Positions 1 to 9,963 are shown, counted from the first letter of the stretch. The stretch is DNA of 64,000 nucleotides from Flavobacterium sp. N1736 (GCF_025947065.1 NZ_CP109994.1:3472001-3536000), one strand, 5' to 3'. Notes: generated by a model not told the origin, from the letters alone. Made by a program: numbers and translations.

Positions 1-887
1 TGTGCCATTTCTTTTAAATCTTCTGCAGAAATTGCCTCTATTTTCAGCACATCGTTTTCTTCATAAAAAACACCATTTTTATAATTGGAATTTTTTACTT
101 TAAAAAATATCGCATTAATCTGCTCGAAGTTTTCATCTTTTTTGAGTTCGGCAACATTCAGTTTAGAACGTAAACCTATTACTTTTCCCTCTTTAATATG
201 AATTCCCCACGAATATATTGGCAGAGCAAAATCAAGATGTAGCGGATATTTTTTTAAACTTTCAAGATATCTTTCGGCAATCTTGTGGCTATATATCGAA
301 TTTAAGGAATCTGGTGCAATTAAACCCATATTATAAAACATTAAAACACCGGAATCCACATTTGGAATTTTGGTTTTCTTAAAATATTTTACCTGATGCA
401 ATCGTATTGTTGCAGAGAGTTTTTTATGCGAAAGTTTTTTAAATCGTTCAATAAACTTCAAATAATTGTCTTTGCTGGCAAGTGTCCAGTCGCAATCAAT
501 TTGAATTTCCTGAGATATAATTTTGTTTTTCGTGTTTATTTCTTCAACCAGTCGAAACGTTTTTTGAGCCAGATCTTCAATATCAAGATTGGTTTCGAGC
601 ATGACTTTGTTTTTGATAAAAACAACCGGGACAACATTAAAATTATCCATGTTTTCCTGAAAATGTATGGGACTTATCGGAATTGGTTCTTTAGATTCGG
701 GATGAAAACCAATATCAAAATAACGTATATAAAGTTTTGTAACGTTATTTTCTTTCAAAATCTCTTTCTCCGTTTGAGATAATTTGAAAACAGTTTTCCA
801 ATAATAAAAAGATACAATTGGTTCTTTGGTTTTATTACAGGAAAGAAACAGTAAAAATATAAAACCAATTAAAATATTATTTTTCAA
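1..887 (-). CDS. Predicted lipoprotein of unknown function (3' end outside window)
   Basis: The frame is open on the minus strand from a TTG at 887 to the window edge, about 295 codons. The N-terminus is a typical lipoprotein signal: LKNNILIGFIFLLFLSC, with the lipobox cysteine followed by NKTKEP. The body includes IQIDCDWT, then LSATIRLHQVKYF and VLMFYNMGLIAPDS, a succession of beta-strand-like segments ending in acidic or aromatic residues that resembles a TIM-barrel hydrolase. I cannot assign a family. The protein should sit in the envelope as a lipoprotein. The TTG start is chosen because it begins the signal peptide and I see no in-frame ATG nearby upstream. The C-terminus is missing because the window ends. 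Confidence 0.7.
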   Translation of the reverse strand, partial: MKNNILIGFIFLLFLSCNKTKEPIVSFYYWKTVFKLSQTEKEILKENNVTKLYIRYFDIGFHPESKEPIPISPIHFQENMDNFNVVPVVFIKNKVMLETNLDIEDLAQKTFRLVEEINTKNKIISQEIQIDCDWTLASKDNYLKFIERFKKLSHKKLSATIRLHQVKYFKKTKIPNVDSGVLMFYNMGLIAPDSLNSIYSHKIAERYLESLKKYPLHLDFALPIYSWGIHIKEGKVIGLRSKLNVAELKKDENFEQINAIFFKVKNSNYKNGVFYEENDVLKIEAISAEDLKEMA

Positions 888-1056
888 ACCAATTAAATTA
901 AATCCGAACTCAAAAGTAAGAAATTATAATCCGTTTCTTAATCTATCTTTAAAAAAAACGGCAAAAAACAAAAGCTGTAAATCCTAATAAATAGATAAAA
1001 AATTTCGATTAAAGCAAATATAATCGTTATTTTGTGCAATCAAATTTAAAACGGTT

Positions 1057-2745
1057 ATGTTGAAAAACAACTTCAAATATATTTCACTTCTACTTGTATT
1101 GTTCATGATGAGCTGCGCCAAAAGAGGCAGCATTACCGGCGGGTTAAAAGATACTTTAGCGCCTGTATTGACTTCGAGTTCGCCAAAAAACTATAACACT
1201 AATTTTAAAGGAGATCGAATCGTATTAAATTTTGATGAATACGTAAAGCTTAAAAACCTCAACAAACAGCTTATTATTTCACCTCCAATGAAACATGAGC
1301 CTATTATCACACCAACAAATGTGAGTAAGGTTCTGACTATTCGAATTCTGGATACTTTACAGCCAAATACGACGTACAGTTTTAATTTCGGACAAAGTAT
1401 TACGGATAATAATGAGGCAAATCCGATGAATCAGTTTAAATATATTTTCTCAACCGGACCATATATTGACTCGCTTTCAATTGGCGGAATTATAAAAGAT
1501 TCTTATGAAAAAAATGTCGATAATTTTGTTTCTGTTATGTTGTATGAAGCAAATGACAAATACAAAGATTCTGTTGTTTACAAAGAATATCCAAGATATA
1601 TCACGAACACGTTAGATAGTTTGAGAACATTTAAACTTGAAAATCTAAAAGCAGGAAAATATCTTTTGGTAGCCCTGAAAGATAAAGGTGCCAATAATAA
1701 ATTTAATCCTAAAGACGATAAAATTGGATTTATCAAGCACTTTATTACCGTACCAAACGACACTCTTTTTGAGTTGGAATTGTTTAAAGAAACATTGCCT
1801 TTAAAAACGCTAAAACCAATACAAGCTTCAGGAAACAGATTGCTTCTTCCGTATGAAGGAAAACAGAATTTTAAACTTTCAAAACCTACAATTGTTCTTA
1901 AACACAATAACGAAATTGTAGAAACTGTTGTAACGCAATTTCCTAAAAAAGATTCTTTGCAAGTTTGGTATAAACCTTTAAAAGCAGATTCATTATCAAT
2001 TGAAGTTACGAAAGATAAGTATGATAAAAAATTTACTTTTAGAGTTAAGGATCAAAAGAAAGACACTTTAAACATTACGGCTGCGCAAAACGGCGTACTT
2101 AATTTTAGAGACAGATTTACGTTAGAATCTGCAACGCCTTTGGTAAAATTCGATAAGTCGAAAATGAAATTAATCAACAAGGATTCTCTTGCCGTAGATT
2201 TCACGACAGAATACAATGAATTGGAACAAAAACTATATTTTGACTTTAAGAAAGAGCCTTTAGAAAAATATCATTTTACTTTTCTACCGGGCGCTCTGAC
2301 TGATTTTTTCGATAAAACAAACGATACTTTAGCCTATAAATTAACGACGAGGGAATATGCTGATTATGGGAATTTAATTTTGAATTTAAAGAATGTAAAA
2401 CGATTCCCGATTATTGTTGAAATAACGAATAAAAAAGGAGATATTGTACTTGCCAGCGACTATTCTGAAGGCAATACAAAAATTCAGTTTGATTTATTAC
2501 AGCCCGATTCATTTACTTTGCGGGTAATCTATGATGACAATAAAAACAAGATCTACGATTCAGGAAATTTCCTGTCGAAAACGTATGCCGAGGAAGTTTT
2601 TTATTATCAAAAAGAAATTGACGTTCGAACGAATTGGGATGTTGACGAAACTATTGATTTAAGCATTCCGTATAATCCCGAAATCGAGAAAAAAGAAACG
2701 GACAAGAAAAGAAAAGAAGATCAGAAAAAGAAAAAAGCTTTCTAG
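1057..2745 (+). CDS. Ig-like domain (Big_5-type) lipoprotein
   Basis: 562 residues. The N-terminal signal ends in the lipobox LFMMSC (Cys20), so this is a predicted outer-membrane lipoprotein. Residues of about 35-130 (starting LAPVLTSSSPKN) look like the bacterial Ig-like fold (Big_5/SbsA-like) found at the start of many Bacteroidota lipoproteins of this length. The remainder is beta-rich, with no catalytic motif that I recognise. The C-terminus is a run of Lys/Glu (KKETDKKRKEDQKKKK). Proteins of this type are common single genes in flavobacteria, and their role is unknown. The stop codon shares the tetramer CTAG (2742-2745) with the stop of the convergent nitrilase gene. Confidence 0.85.
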   Translation: MLKNNFKYISLLLVLFMMSCAKRGSITGGLKDTLAPVLTSSSPKNYNTNFKGDRIVLNFDEYVKLKNLNKQLIISPPMKHEPIITPTNVSKVLTIRILDTLQPNTTYSFNFGQSITDNNEANPMNQFKYIFSTGPYIDSLSIGGIIKDSYEKNVDNFVSVMLYEANDKYKDSVVYKEYPRYITNTLDSLRTFKLENLKAGKYLLVALKDKGANNKFNPKDDKIGFIKHFITVPNDTLFELELFKETLPLKTLKPIQASGNRLLLPYEGKQNFKLSKPTIVLKHNNEIVETVVTQFPKKDSLQVWYKPLKADSLSIEVTKDKYDKKFTFRVKDQKKDTLNITAAQNGVLNFRDRFTLESATPLVKFDKSKMKLINKDSLAVDFTTEYNELEQKLYFDFKKEPLEKYHFTFLPGALTDFFDKTNDTLAYKLTTREYADYGNLILNLKNVKRFPIIVEITNKKGDIVLASDYSEGNTKIQFDLLQPDSFTLRVIYDDNKNKIYDSGNFLSKTYAEEVFYYQKEIDVRTNWDVDETIDLSIPYNPEIEKKETDKKRKEDQKKKKAF

Positions 2746-3509
2746 ATTTTAATTTCGAAATTGTCTTTATCGCTTAAAAAATCAAGTTTTTTTCGGGTTT
2801 CCAACATTACATTTTTATCTAATTCGACCACAAAAACATCTTCTGTTTCTTGTGGTTCAACGATATAATGTCCTAAAAAATCAACCGCTTGCGAATGCCC
2901 GATATATTCATAATCATTCGCATCAAAACCTATTCTGTTTACACCAACAACATAACTCAGGTTTTCGACAGCGCGTGCTTTTAGTAAAATATCCCACGCA
3001 TTTGTGCGCACTTTTGGCCAGCTGGCAATATATAGGAGCAAATCATAATGTCCTACATTTCTGGCAAAAACCGGAAATCTTAAATCGTAGCAAACCTGCA
3101 GGCAAATTTTCCAGCCTAAATAATCTACTATCACTTTTTCTGTTCCGGCAGTATAGGTTTTGTCTTCGCCCGCAAGCGTAAACAAATGTCTTTTGTTATA
3201 ATATTGAATTTCTCCGGAAGGAAAAACAAACAGCATTCGGTTATAAAACGCATTGTTTTCGGCAATAATCAAACTTCCTGTAATGGCACAATTTTTCTCT
3301 TTTGCCATTTTTTGCATCCACAAAACTGTTTCCTCTTTCATGGTTTCGGCTACAGCCAAAGCATTCATAGTGAATCCTGTAGAAAACATTTCGGGCAGCA
3401 CGATCAAATTAACTTCAGAATCGATTTGATTTATTTTCGATTCAAAAGCAATTCTGTTTTTAGAAGCTTCTTCCCAATATAGATCTGATTGTATAAGTGC
3501 GATTTTCAT
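2742..3509 (-). CDS. Carbon-nitrogen hydrolase, omega-amidase (YafV/Nit2) type
   Basis: 255 residues, full length for the nitrilase superfamily. The catalytic triad is visible: Glu40 in VLPEMFSTGF, Lys106 in YYNKRHLF and Cys140 in LQVCYDLRFP. The motif CYDLRFP with LPEMFSTGF is typical of the YafV/Nit2 branch, which hydrolyses alpha-ketoglutaramate or alpha-ketosuccinamate to the keto acid and ammonia (omega-amidase, a metabolite-repair role). It has no signal peptide and should be cytoplasmic. It stands alone, convergent with the upstream lipoprotein gene. A CAAAAATA (minus-strand TATTTTTG) lies at 3514-3521, only a few bases before the start, which would give an almost leaderless mRNA. The subfamily assignment is by motif resemblance only. 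Confidence 0.9.
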   Translation of the reverse strand: MKIALIQSDLYWEEASKNRIAFESKINQIDSEVNLIVLPEMFSTGFTMNALAVAETMKEETVLWMQKMAKEKNCAITGSLIIAENNAFYNRMLFVFPSGEIQYYNKRHLFTLAGEDKTYTAGTEKVIVDYLGWKICLQVCYDLRFPVFARNVGHYDLLLYIASWPKVRTNAWDILLKARAVENLSYVVGVNRIGFDANDYEYIGHSQAVDFLGHYIVEPQETEDVFVVELDKNVMLETRKKLDFLSDKDNFEIKI

Positions 3510-3513
3510 ACTT

Positions 3514-3521
3514 CAAAAATA
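3514..3521 (-). promoter_or_regulatory. Candidate -7 promoter element of the nitrilase gene
   Basis: The minus strand reads TATTTTTG, matching the Bacteroidota -7 consensus TAnnTTTG. It ends 5 bases before the ATG, so transcription would start at or next to the start codon. No clear -33 TTG was found. Confidence 0.35.
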
Positions 3522-3638
3522 CGAATTTTAATATGAAAATTATTTTTTGCAAAAAAAGCATATTCTGCAAAATTTTCTCAAAACGCCTTTAATAATCATA
3601 CTTCTTTTAGAAATTAAAAACGAGTCGATAAATTATAT

Positions 3639-3673
3639 TGCAAAAAATATGCATTTTGTGCAAAAAATATGCA
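3639..3673. promoter_or_regulatory. Tandem 15-bp operator-like repeats before susC
   Basis: TGCAAAAAATATGCA occurs at 3639-3653 and again, identically, at 3659-3673. The copies start exactly 20 bp apart, so both lie on the same face of the helix. Each copy has TGCA at both ends. A degenerate relative, TGCAAAAAAAGCA, lies at 3548-3560. The downstream copy ends 19 bases before the TATATTTG element of the susC promoter. A near-identical site lies before the GH20 gene at 15556-15570, which suggests a common regulator. Confidence 0.55.
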
Positions 3674-3692
3674 ACTGTGAAAAATAAATATA

Positions 3693-3700
3693 TATATTTG
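3693..3700 (+). promoter_or_regulatory. Predicted susC promoter, -7 element
   Basis: TATATTTG matches TAnnTTTG and lies 42 bases upstream of the susC ATG. No good -33 TTG is found at the usual spacing. Instead that position is occupied by the second TGCAAAAAATATGCA repeat, consistent with activator dependence or with repression by occlusion. Confidence 0.5.
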
Positions 3701-3742
3701 ATCGCCAATAAAAACCAAAAAAACAACTAACCAAGAAAAATT

Positions 3743-6700
3743 ATGAAAGCAAAGCTAATTTCATTAGTGTTTATCGGAGGAATCATCTTCTCTATAAACG
3801 CCAAAGAGATTGCAATAAAAAAGCATCTTTTTGAACAAACAAGCAATCAGGTTGAAATTTCAGGTCAAATCCTCGGTCAGGATGACGGAATGCCAATTGC
3901 CGGAGCTACAATTTATGCCGAAAGCAATACTAAAAATGCCACCATATCTGATGAGAACGGAAAATTTAAATTAAACGTTCCTGAAAACGAAGCTCATATT
4001 ATTATTTCCTACATGGGTTACGAAACTTTATCATTTGCCTTAATTAAAACTACAAGTTTAACCATCAGATTAAAACCTGCAGAAAATGTTTTAGAACAGG
4101 TTTTGGTAACGGCACTTGGGGTTAAAAAAAGCAGTAAAGCAATTGCATACGCCGTAACAGAACTTAAAGGAACAGAATTTACAAAAGCAAAAGAAACCAA
4201 TATCGCCAATGCATTAGTTGGAAAAATTGCCGGTGTAAATGTAAGCAGCACCGCAACGGGACCAAACGGTTCAAGCAGGGTTGTTATTCGTGGAAATGGT
4301 TCGTTAAACGGAAATAACCAGCCTATGTATGTGGTAAATGATTTGCCCATTGATAATACGCAATTGAATTTACCGGGAATTGGAAACGGCGCGGGAGCAA
4401 CAAGAATAAATGTCGATCGGGGCGATGGAACTTCAGTCATAAATCCTGACGATATTAAAACTATTACGGTTTTGAAAGGCGGAACTGCTGCCGCTCTTTA
4501 TGGCGCAAATGCTGCAAATGGAGTAATTTTGATTCAGACGAAAAGAGGTTCAGCGCAACCAGGAATAGGCGTTGAATACAATACTTCGTTTACTTTTGAA
4601 ACGCCGTCGATTATTCCGGATTGGCAATATGAATACGGTTCCGGAGCGGGAGGAAAAAAGCCAACAACACAAGCCGAAGCTATTGCTGACGGACGCTGGT
4701 CGTGGGGTGCAAAAATGGACGGAACTGATGTTATTCAGTTTGACGGAGTTGCAAGACCTTATGTAGCGCAAAAAGATAATATCAAGAATTTCTACAAAAC
4801 GGGAACTACTTTTATCAATTCGATCGCTTTATCAGGCGGAAATGAAAAAGCAACCGGACGTCTTTCGTTTTCGAATATGGATAATGAAAGCATTTTGCCA
4901 AACTCCGGTTTTAACCGCAAAACTTTAAATATTGCCGGAAATGTGAATTTAACGGACTGGCTAAAATTTGATGTCGTTACCCAATATAATTTAGAAAAAT
5001 CAGAAAACAGACCTACCGTTTCTGATGCGGAAGCAAATGCCAACTGGGGAACTTACATGATTGCAAACACTGTCGACATTAGAAACCTTGCCCCGGGTTA
5101 TGATGCAAATGGTGTTGAGGAAGCATGGAACCCGGTTGCCGTTGCTACAAACCCGTATTTTGTGGTGAATAAAATTAAAAACCACGATACTAAAAATCGG
5201 TTTATCGGAATGGTTAATGTAAAATTGAATTTTACCCGCGACTTATTCCTTCAGGGAAGAATTGGTCAGGATTATACGGATTATGATTTCTTCGGATACA
5301 TTCCAAAAACAACTTTAAATAATCCGGTTGGATATGCGCAGGCTTCAAAAATGAAATTATCAAACCTAAATTCTGAAGCGATTCTTAATTATACCAAGAA
5401 AAATATTTACAAAGAATTCTCTTTAAATGCTTTGGTTGGCGTTAATTCAAGAACGACGCTTAGAGACGAAACTAAAGTCGAAGGATCAAATTTTGTATTG
5501 GATAATTTTTATGCTTTAACCAACTTATCGACGTTGACATATAGTTATCCGTACGGAAAAACAAAAACAAACTCTGTTTACGGAGCTGTAGATTTAGATT
5601 ATAAAAATATTGTTTTCTTAAACTTTACAGGTCGTCAGGATTGGTTTTCGACTTTATCCGCAGAAAATAATACTGTGTTTTATCCGTCTATCGGGACAAG
5701 TTTGATTGTTTCGGATATGATAACAATGCCTCAATTTATTTCATTTGCAAAACTTAGAACTTCCTGGGCTCAGGTTGGTGGCGCAACTCCGGATCCGTAC
5801 GCATTAAATCAATCTTATTCTATGATTCAGGGCGGACATAATGGTCAGCAATTGCAAGGTCCAACAAGTACAAGAGTTCCAAATTCGACTTTAAGCCCGT
5901 TAACATCAACAACATTTGAGATTGGAACTGATTTAGGATTTTTCAATAATCGTTTAAATGTTGATTTTGCATGGTACAATCGTGCCACTACAAATGATAT
6001 TGTTGAAACGACAATTTCTACCGCTTCAGGAGCAAACACTGCTTTACTGAATCTTGGAAAAATGAGAAATAAAGGTGTCGAACTTTTACTTACCGGAAAA
6101 ATCATCAACAATAAAAACTTTTCATGGGATGCTACTTTCAACGGATCCTACAATAAAAATACCGTTGAAGCACTTACAGATCAGCTAAACTCGATTACAA
6201 TGGCAACTTCTGTAAACGGATATGTAACCATTACCAGCGATGTTGGGCGCCCATACAGTATTATAAAAGGATACAAACCGCGTGTTGACGCAAACGGAAA
6301 CACTGTTTATAATGTAAGTGGCGGTTCTGCAACCGTAGCGCAAGGTCCGCTTGAAGAATTAGGACAGGGGGTTCATCCTTGGGGAGCCGGAATTAGCAAT
6401 GAATTCAAATACAAAAATATCTCATTCAGCTTTTTAATCGACGGGAAATTCGGCGGAAGCTTATACTCCGGAACTGATTTATACGGAACTCGTATGGGTT
6501 TAACCAAACTTACGCTTGATGGTCGTGAAACAGGATTACCAATTTCTGGTGTTGACACAAACGGAAATCCGGTAAATATGGTTATTGCTCCGGAAAACCT
6601 TAGAACGTATTATGATGGTTTAAGAAACATTTCATCAACTTTTGTTTACGATGCAAGTTTTATAAAACTAAGACAAATCATTTTGGGGTATCAATTGCCA

Positions 6701-6898
6701 ATAGAAAAACTAAAATCATTGTCTAAACTTCAGGGTGTTTCGGTTTCATTCGTAGCCAGAAACTTATTCATTCTTTACAAGAAAACACCAAACGTAGATC
6801 CTGAATCTGTATTTAGCGCAGGAAATGCTCAGGGAGTAGAACAATTTGGATTACCTAAAACAAGAAGTTTCGGTTTAAGTTTAAACGTTAAATTCTAA
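3743..6898 (+). CDS. SusC/RagA-family TonB-linked outer-membrane transporter
   Basis: 1051 residues. A signal peptide (about 1-21, ending SINA) is followed by a carboxypeptidase-regulatory-like beta-sandwich (about 38-115, GQILGQDDGMPIAGATIYAE). The plug domain (about 125-270) contains RGNGSLNGNNQPMYVVND and the conserved LKGGTAAALYGANAANGVI, and a long beta-barrel ends in a terminal aromatic strand (SFGLSLNVKF). This is the standard SusC architecture. With the SusD lipoprotein that starts 11 bases downstream it should form the outer-membrane complex importing an oligomeric nutrient. The substrate cannot be read from the protein; the downstream genes suggest an amino-sugar-derived compound. 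It is the first gene of the catabolic locus and has its own promoter with tandem operators. Confidence 0.95.
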   Translation: MKAKLISLVFIGGIIFSINAKEIAIKKHLFEQTSNQVEISGQILGQDDGMPIAGATIYAESNTKNATISDENGKFKLNVPENEAHIIISYMGYETLSFALIKTTSLTIRLKPAENVLEQVLVTALGVKKSSKAIAYAVTELKGTEFTKAKETNIANALVGKIAGVNVSSTATGPNGSSRVVIRGNGSLNGNNQPMYVVNDLPIDNTQLNLPGIGNGAGATRINVDRGDGTSVINPDDIKTITVLKGGTAAALYGANAANGVILIQTKRGSAQPGIGVEYNTSFTFETPSIIPDWQYEYGSGAGGKKPTTQAEAIADGRWSWGAKMDGTDVIQFDGVARPYVAQKDNIKNFYKTGTTFINSIALSGGNEKATGRLSFSNMDNESILPNSGFNRKTLNIAGNVNLTDWLKFDVVTQYNLEKSENRPTVSDAEANANWGTYMIANTVDIRNLAPGYDANGVEEAWNPVAVATNPYFVVNKIKNHDTKNRFIGMVNVKLNFTRDLFLQGRIGQDYTDYDFFGYIPKTTLNNPVGYAQASKMKLSNLNSEAILNYTKKNIYKEFSLNALVGVNSRTTLRDETKVEGSNFVLDNFYALTNLSTLTYSYPYGKTKTNSVYGAVDLDYKNIVFLNFTGRQDWFSTLSAENNTVFYPSIGTSLIVSDMITMPQFISFAKLRTSWAQVGGATPDPYALNQSYSMIQGGHNGQQLQGPTSTRVPNSTLSPLTSTTFEIGTDLGFFNNRLNVDFAWYNRATTNDIVETTISTASGANTALLNLGKMRNKGVELLLTGKIINNKNFSWDATFNGSYNKNTVEALTDQLNSITMATSVNGYVTITSDVGRPYSIIKGYKPRVDANGNTVYNVSGGSATVAQGPLEELGQGVHPWGAGISNEFKYKNISFSFLIDGKFGGSLYSGTDLYGTRMGLTKLTLDGRETGLPISGVDTNGNPVNMVIAPENLRTYYDGLRNISSTFVYDASFIKLRQIILGYQLPIEKLKSLSKLQGVSVSFVARNLFILYKKTPNVDPESVFSAGNAQGVEQFGLPKTRSFGLSLNVKF

Positions 6899-6909
6899 AA
6901 TTAAAAGAC

Positions 6910-8439
6910 ATGAAAAAGATAACCATTCTATATATAACAGGCGTACTTTTAGCAAGTATGACAAGCTGTACCAAAGACTTTGAAGAAATAAATACAAACC
7001 CGAATGTTGTTGAAAATCCAAACGCAAATTTCATTTTCAGTAAATCAATTTTAGACGGTTTAAACAATAATTATTTTTTTACCAATATTCTGGAATGCGG
7101 CGGAATGCTGCAGCATTATGCCACTTACAAAGAAGCATCGGGAGTTGGAGATAAATATTTAAGCAACGAAGTTTATTTTTCGGCTTACTTTAATCAGGCT
7201 TATCCAACGGCATTAAGTGAAACCGAAATTGTAATCGATGCGGTAAAAGACAACGCAAACGACAGCAACAAATTAAATATTACCAGAATCTGGAAAGTGT
7301 ATTTGTATCACAGAATTACAGATTTATACGGAGATATTCCGTACTCTGAAGCTGCAAAAGCAAACAGCACACAAATTTTTCTTCCAAAATATGATACTCA
7401 GGAATTCATCTACAAAGATTTATTGAAAGAACTGGATGAAGCTGCTTTGGCATTAGACGCAACGAAACCAAGTTTTGGCGGTGCCGATTTTATCTATAAT
7501 GGCGATGTCGCAAAATGGAAAAAATTCTCATATTCGTTAATGCTTCGTTTAGGAATGAGGCTGTCTAAAGTTGATCCGACATTGGCACAAACCTGGGTTA
7601 ACAAAGCAATTGCCGGAGGCGTAATTCTGAATACGGCAGATAATGCAATTATGAAATATACGGATGGACCGAATGACTTTAACAGAAATCCTTCAGGCTT
7701 TGATTCGAGAAAACAAGATTTTTCCGCAGGATCTTATGGCCAGAGAAATGTGGAAGGCGGAAAATTATCCAAAACATTTATTGATCTCTTACAAGCAACA
7801 GCCGATCCAAGAATTAGCGTTTACGCCGGAGTTTGGGAAGGAACAGTTCAAAACACAAGTCTTGCGGCACAAAAAGGTTTTCCTAACGGAATAAAAATAG
7901 CGCCAACACCAATAGAACAAGCCACTTATTCTGAACCAAATCAAAGTACCGTTTTTAAATACGATGCGCCGCTTATGATTTTAAGCAATGCCGAAACCAA
8001 TTTATTATTGGCAGAAGCCGCTGCAAGAGGCTGGTACGCTGGCGAAACTGATCAGGCTCTATATGAAAAAGGAGTAAAAGCTTCTTTTTTAAACATGGGA
8101 ATTTACGGAACAGCGTATACCATTGCAGATGCAACGCCATATTTAACCCTGAATCCATTTAATGCAGCCGGATCTTTTGAAGATAAAATGAATCAGATTC
8201 ATACTCAAATGTGGATTGCCCTTTTTGTAGACGAGCAGGAAGTTTATGCTAATTGGAGAAGAACAGGATATCCGGTTTTAGTTCCTGTAAACTTTCCGGG
8301 CAATGTTACAAACGGCACAATTCCAAGACGTTTCAAATATCCAACCAGCGAATATTCAGTCAATTCCGCTAACTTAGCAGAAGCAGTTAAACGTCAGGGC
8401 GAAGATAATTTCACAACAAGAATCTGGTGGGATAAATAA
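6910..8439 (+). CDS. SusD/RagB-family nutrient-binding outer-membrane lipoprotein
   Basis: 509 residues. The lipoprotein signal ends at LLASMTSC, followed by TKDFEEINTNPNVV, which is typical of the SusD-like family 2 (PF12771-like) branch. The TPR-type helices with KWKKFSYSLMLRLGMRLS and the late motif LLLAEAAARGW, then EQEVYANWRRTGYP, are family hallmarks. It covers the SusC pore on the cell surface and binds the glycan or other ligand. It is 11 bases downstream of susC and clearly co-transcribed. After it comes a 199-base gap holding a terminal-inverted-repeat element, then the permease gene. Confidence 0.95.
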   Translation: MKKITILYITGVLLASMTSCTKDFEEINTNPNVVENPNANFIFSKSILDGLNNNYFFTNILECGGMLQHYATYKEASGVGDKYLSNEVYFSAYFNQAYPTALSETEIVIDAVKDNANDSNKLNITRIWKVYLYHRITDLYGDIPYSEAAKANSTQIFLPKYDTQEFIYKDLLKELDEAALALDATKPSFGGADFIYNGDVAKWKKFSYSLMLRLGMRLSKVDPTLAQTWVNKAIAGGVILNTADNAIMKYTDGPNDFNRNPSGFDSRKQDFSAGSYGQRNVEGGKLSKTFIDLLQATADPRISVYAGVWEGTVQNTSLAAQKGFPNGIKIAPTPIEQATYSEPNQSTVFKYDAPLMILSNAETNLLLAEAAARGWYAGETDQALYEKGVKASFLNMGIYGTAYTIADATPYLTLNPFNAAGSFEDKMNQIHTQMWIALFVDEQEVYANWRRTGYPVLVPVNFPGNVTNGTIPRRFKYPTSEYSVNSANLAEAVKRQGEDNFTTRIWWDK

Positions 8440-8462
8440 TAATAAACAATTGGTGTAATTAA

Positions 8463-8606
8463 TTTAAACACATAGAAACATAGCTTAAAAATGTTAAAAA
8501 AAAACGTTTCACTTGCATTAACAAACATAGTTACTATGTGTTAAAAGCCAGCTTTTTTTTAACTCCTAATTGAAGTAAAAAAATCTATGTTTCTATGGTG
8601 TTTAAA
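8463..8606 (+). repeat. TIR-bounded noncoding element, copy 1
   Basis: A 144-bp palindromic-ended element between susD and the permease gene. The left end (8463-8483) contains CATAGAAACATAG and the right end (8585-8606) contains CTATGTTTCTATG. The ends are inverted copies over 21-22 bp with one inserted base. The core 8506-8530, beginning GTTTCACTTGCATTAAC, is repeated exactly but inverted at 10540-10564. It has no coding capacity, so it resembles a MITE or a large REP-type element. Confidence 0.75.
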
Positions 8607-8638
8607 ATTTTAGCTATAAGTTAATAATACAAAAATAA

Positions 8639-9958
8639 ATGAGCATATTAATTCTTACGGCATGCATTGCATTTTTAATCATTCAAATCGCCTGGTTTAA
8701 ACTCAATCCGTTTATTGCCTTTATCATAACAGCTTTACTGGCAGGTCTTTTTTTAGGTCTGCCAATAAACACCTTATCGCAAACGGTGCAAAAAGGTTTA
8801 GGCGAAATGTTAGGTTCAATTACGCTGATTATCGTTTTTGGAACCTGCATTGGTAAACTTACGGTTTCATCCGGCGCAGCCAATATTATTGCCAAAACAG
8901 TTATGGGATGGACGGGCGAAAAATATGTCCGCTTAGGCTTAATGATTACCGGATTTATTGTTGGGATACCGCTATTTTATAGTGTTGGATTTGTTTTGTT
9001 AGTACCTTTAATCTTTTCAGTAGCCCATCAATTTAAACTTTCAAAAGTATATTTGGGAATCCCTATGCTTGCGTCACTTTCAGTTGCGCACGGTTTTTTG
9101 CCTCCACATCCGTCTCCAATGGCGTTAAGCAGTATTTTAAATGCTGATATTGGTCTTGTTTTAGTGTACGGAATCATCATTGCCATACCAACCATTTTTA
9201 TTGCAGGTTTGTTATTTTCGAATTTGCTCAAAAACATCAAAACCGAATCTGATCATGAAATTTTAAATGTTGAAGAAGTAGCAAACGAAGGAAAATTGCC
9301 GAGTTTCTCCGTTAGTTTATTTTCAGCCTTGTTTCCGGTTTTCGGTTTAACCATAACTTCAATATTGCCGTTACTTTCAGACAATGAAACACTAATAAAT
9401 ATTTGCAAAACCGTTGGTGAACCAAGCATGATTATGCTGATTTCACTTCTTATTTGCACGTACACTTTAGGAATCAGAATGAACCGAAGCCTGACTTCTG
9501 TAATGGATGATTATGCCATTGCCATAAAAGATGTCGCACTGATTGTTTTAATTGTTGGCGGTGCCGGAAGTTTAAAAGAAGTGATGATCGTAAGCGGCGT
9601 AAACGAAACCATCGTGGCAGCTTTAACCCAAATCAACATTCATCCGTATTTACTGGCGTGGATTATGGCGGCAATTATCAGAGTTTGTGTAGGTTCTGCA
9701 ACTGCGGCAGGATTAATGACTGCCAGCGTTTTATTACCTTTGTTGCAAGCTAATAGTCTTGACCCCAATCTGTTAGTTTTATCTGTTGGAGCAGGAAGTT
9801 TGATGTGCTCGCATGTAAACGATCCAAGTTTTTGGATGTTCAAAGAATATTTTAATATCAGCCTGAAAGATACTTTTAAATCATGGACCGTAATGGAATC
9901 CCTGGTATCTGTTTTAGGAATTGTTTTCGTTTTTATTTTAAACTCAATTATACATTAA
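8639..9958 (+). CDS. GntP-family gluconate-type permease
   Basis: 439 residues, almost wholly hydrophobic with about 12 membrane segments. It is full length for the GntP/Gnt family of proton-coupled sugar-acid symporters. The segments SVAHGFLPPHPSPMALS and GSLMCSHVNDPSFWMFKEYF match the conserved family regions (HGFxPPHPxP; HVNDPxFW). Family members import gluconate, idonate, fructuronate and related acids. In this locus a 2-amino-2-deoxy-gluconic acid is an attractive substrate (inference). The next gene starts 5 bases after the stop. The gene and its ridA neighbour are bracketed by two inverted copies of a 142-144-bp repeat. Confidence 0.92.
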   Translation: MSILILTACIAFLIIQIAWFKLNPFIAFIITALLAGLFLGLPINTLSQTVQKGLGEMLGSITLIIVFGTCIGKLTVSSGAANIIAKTVMGWTGEKYVRLGLMITGFIVGIPLFYSVGFVLLVPLIFSVAHQFKLSKVYLGIPMLASLSVAHGFLPPHPSPMALSSILNADIGLVLVYGIIIAIPTIFIAGLLFSNLLKNIKTESDHEILNVEEVANEGKLPSFSVSLFSALFPVFGLTITSILPLLSDNETLINICKTVGEPSMIMLISLLICTYTLGIRMNRSLTSVMDDYAIAIKDVALIVLIVGGAGSLKEVMIVSGVNETIVAALTQINIHPYLLAWIMAAIIRVCVGSATAAGLMTASVLLPLLQANSLDPNLLVLSVGAGSLMCSHVNDPSFWMFKEYFNISLKDTFKSWTVMESLVSVLGIVFVFILNSIIH

Positions 9959-9963
9959 AAATC

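Noticed and set aside
396..782. 128-codon plus-strand frame
   Set aside because: Antisense to the lipoprotein gene that occupies 1-887 and rich in Phe and Asn, as expected for a shadow frame.
8440..8638. Possible small gene or riboswitch between susD and gntP
   Set aside because: No frame with a start and no known aptamer pattern; the gap is explained by the TIR element.
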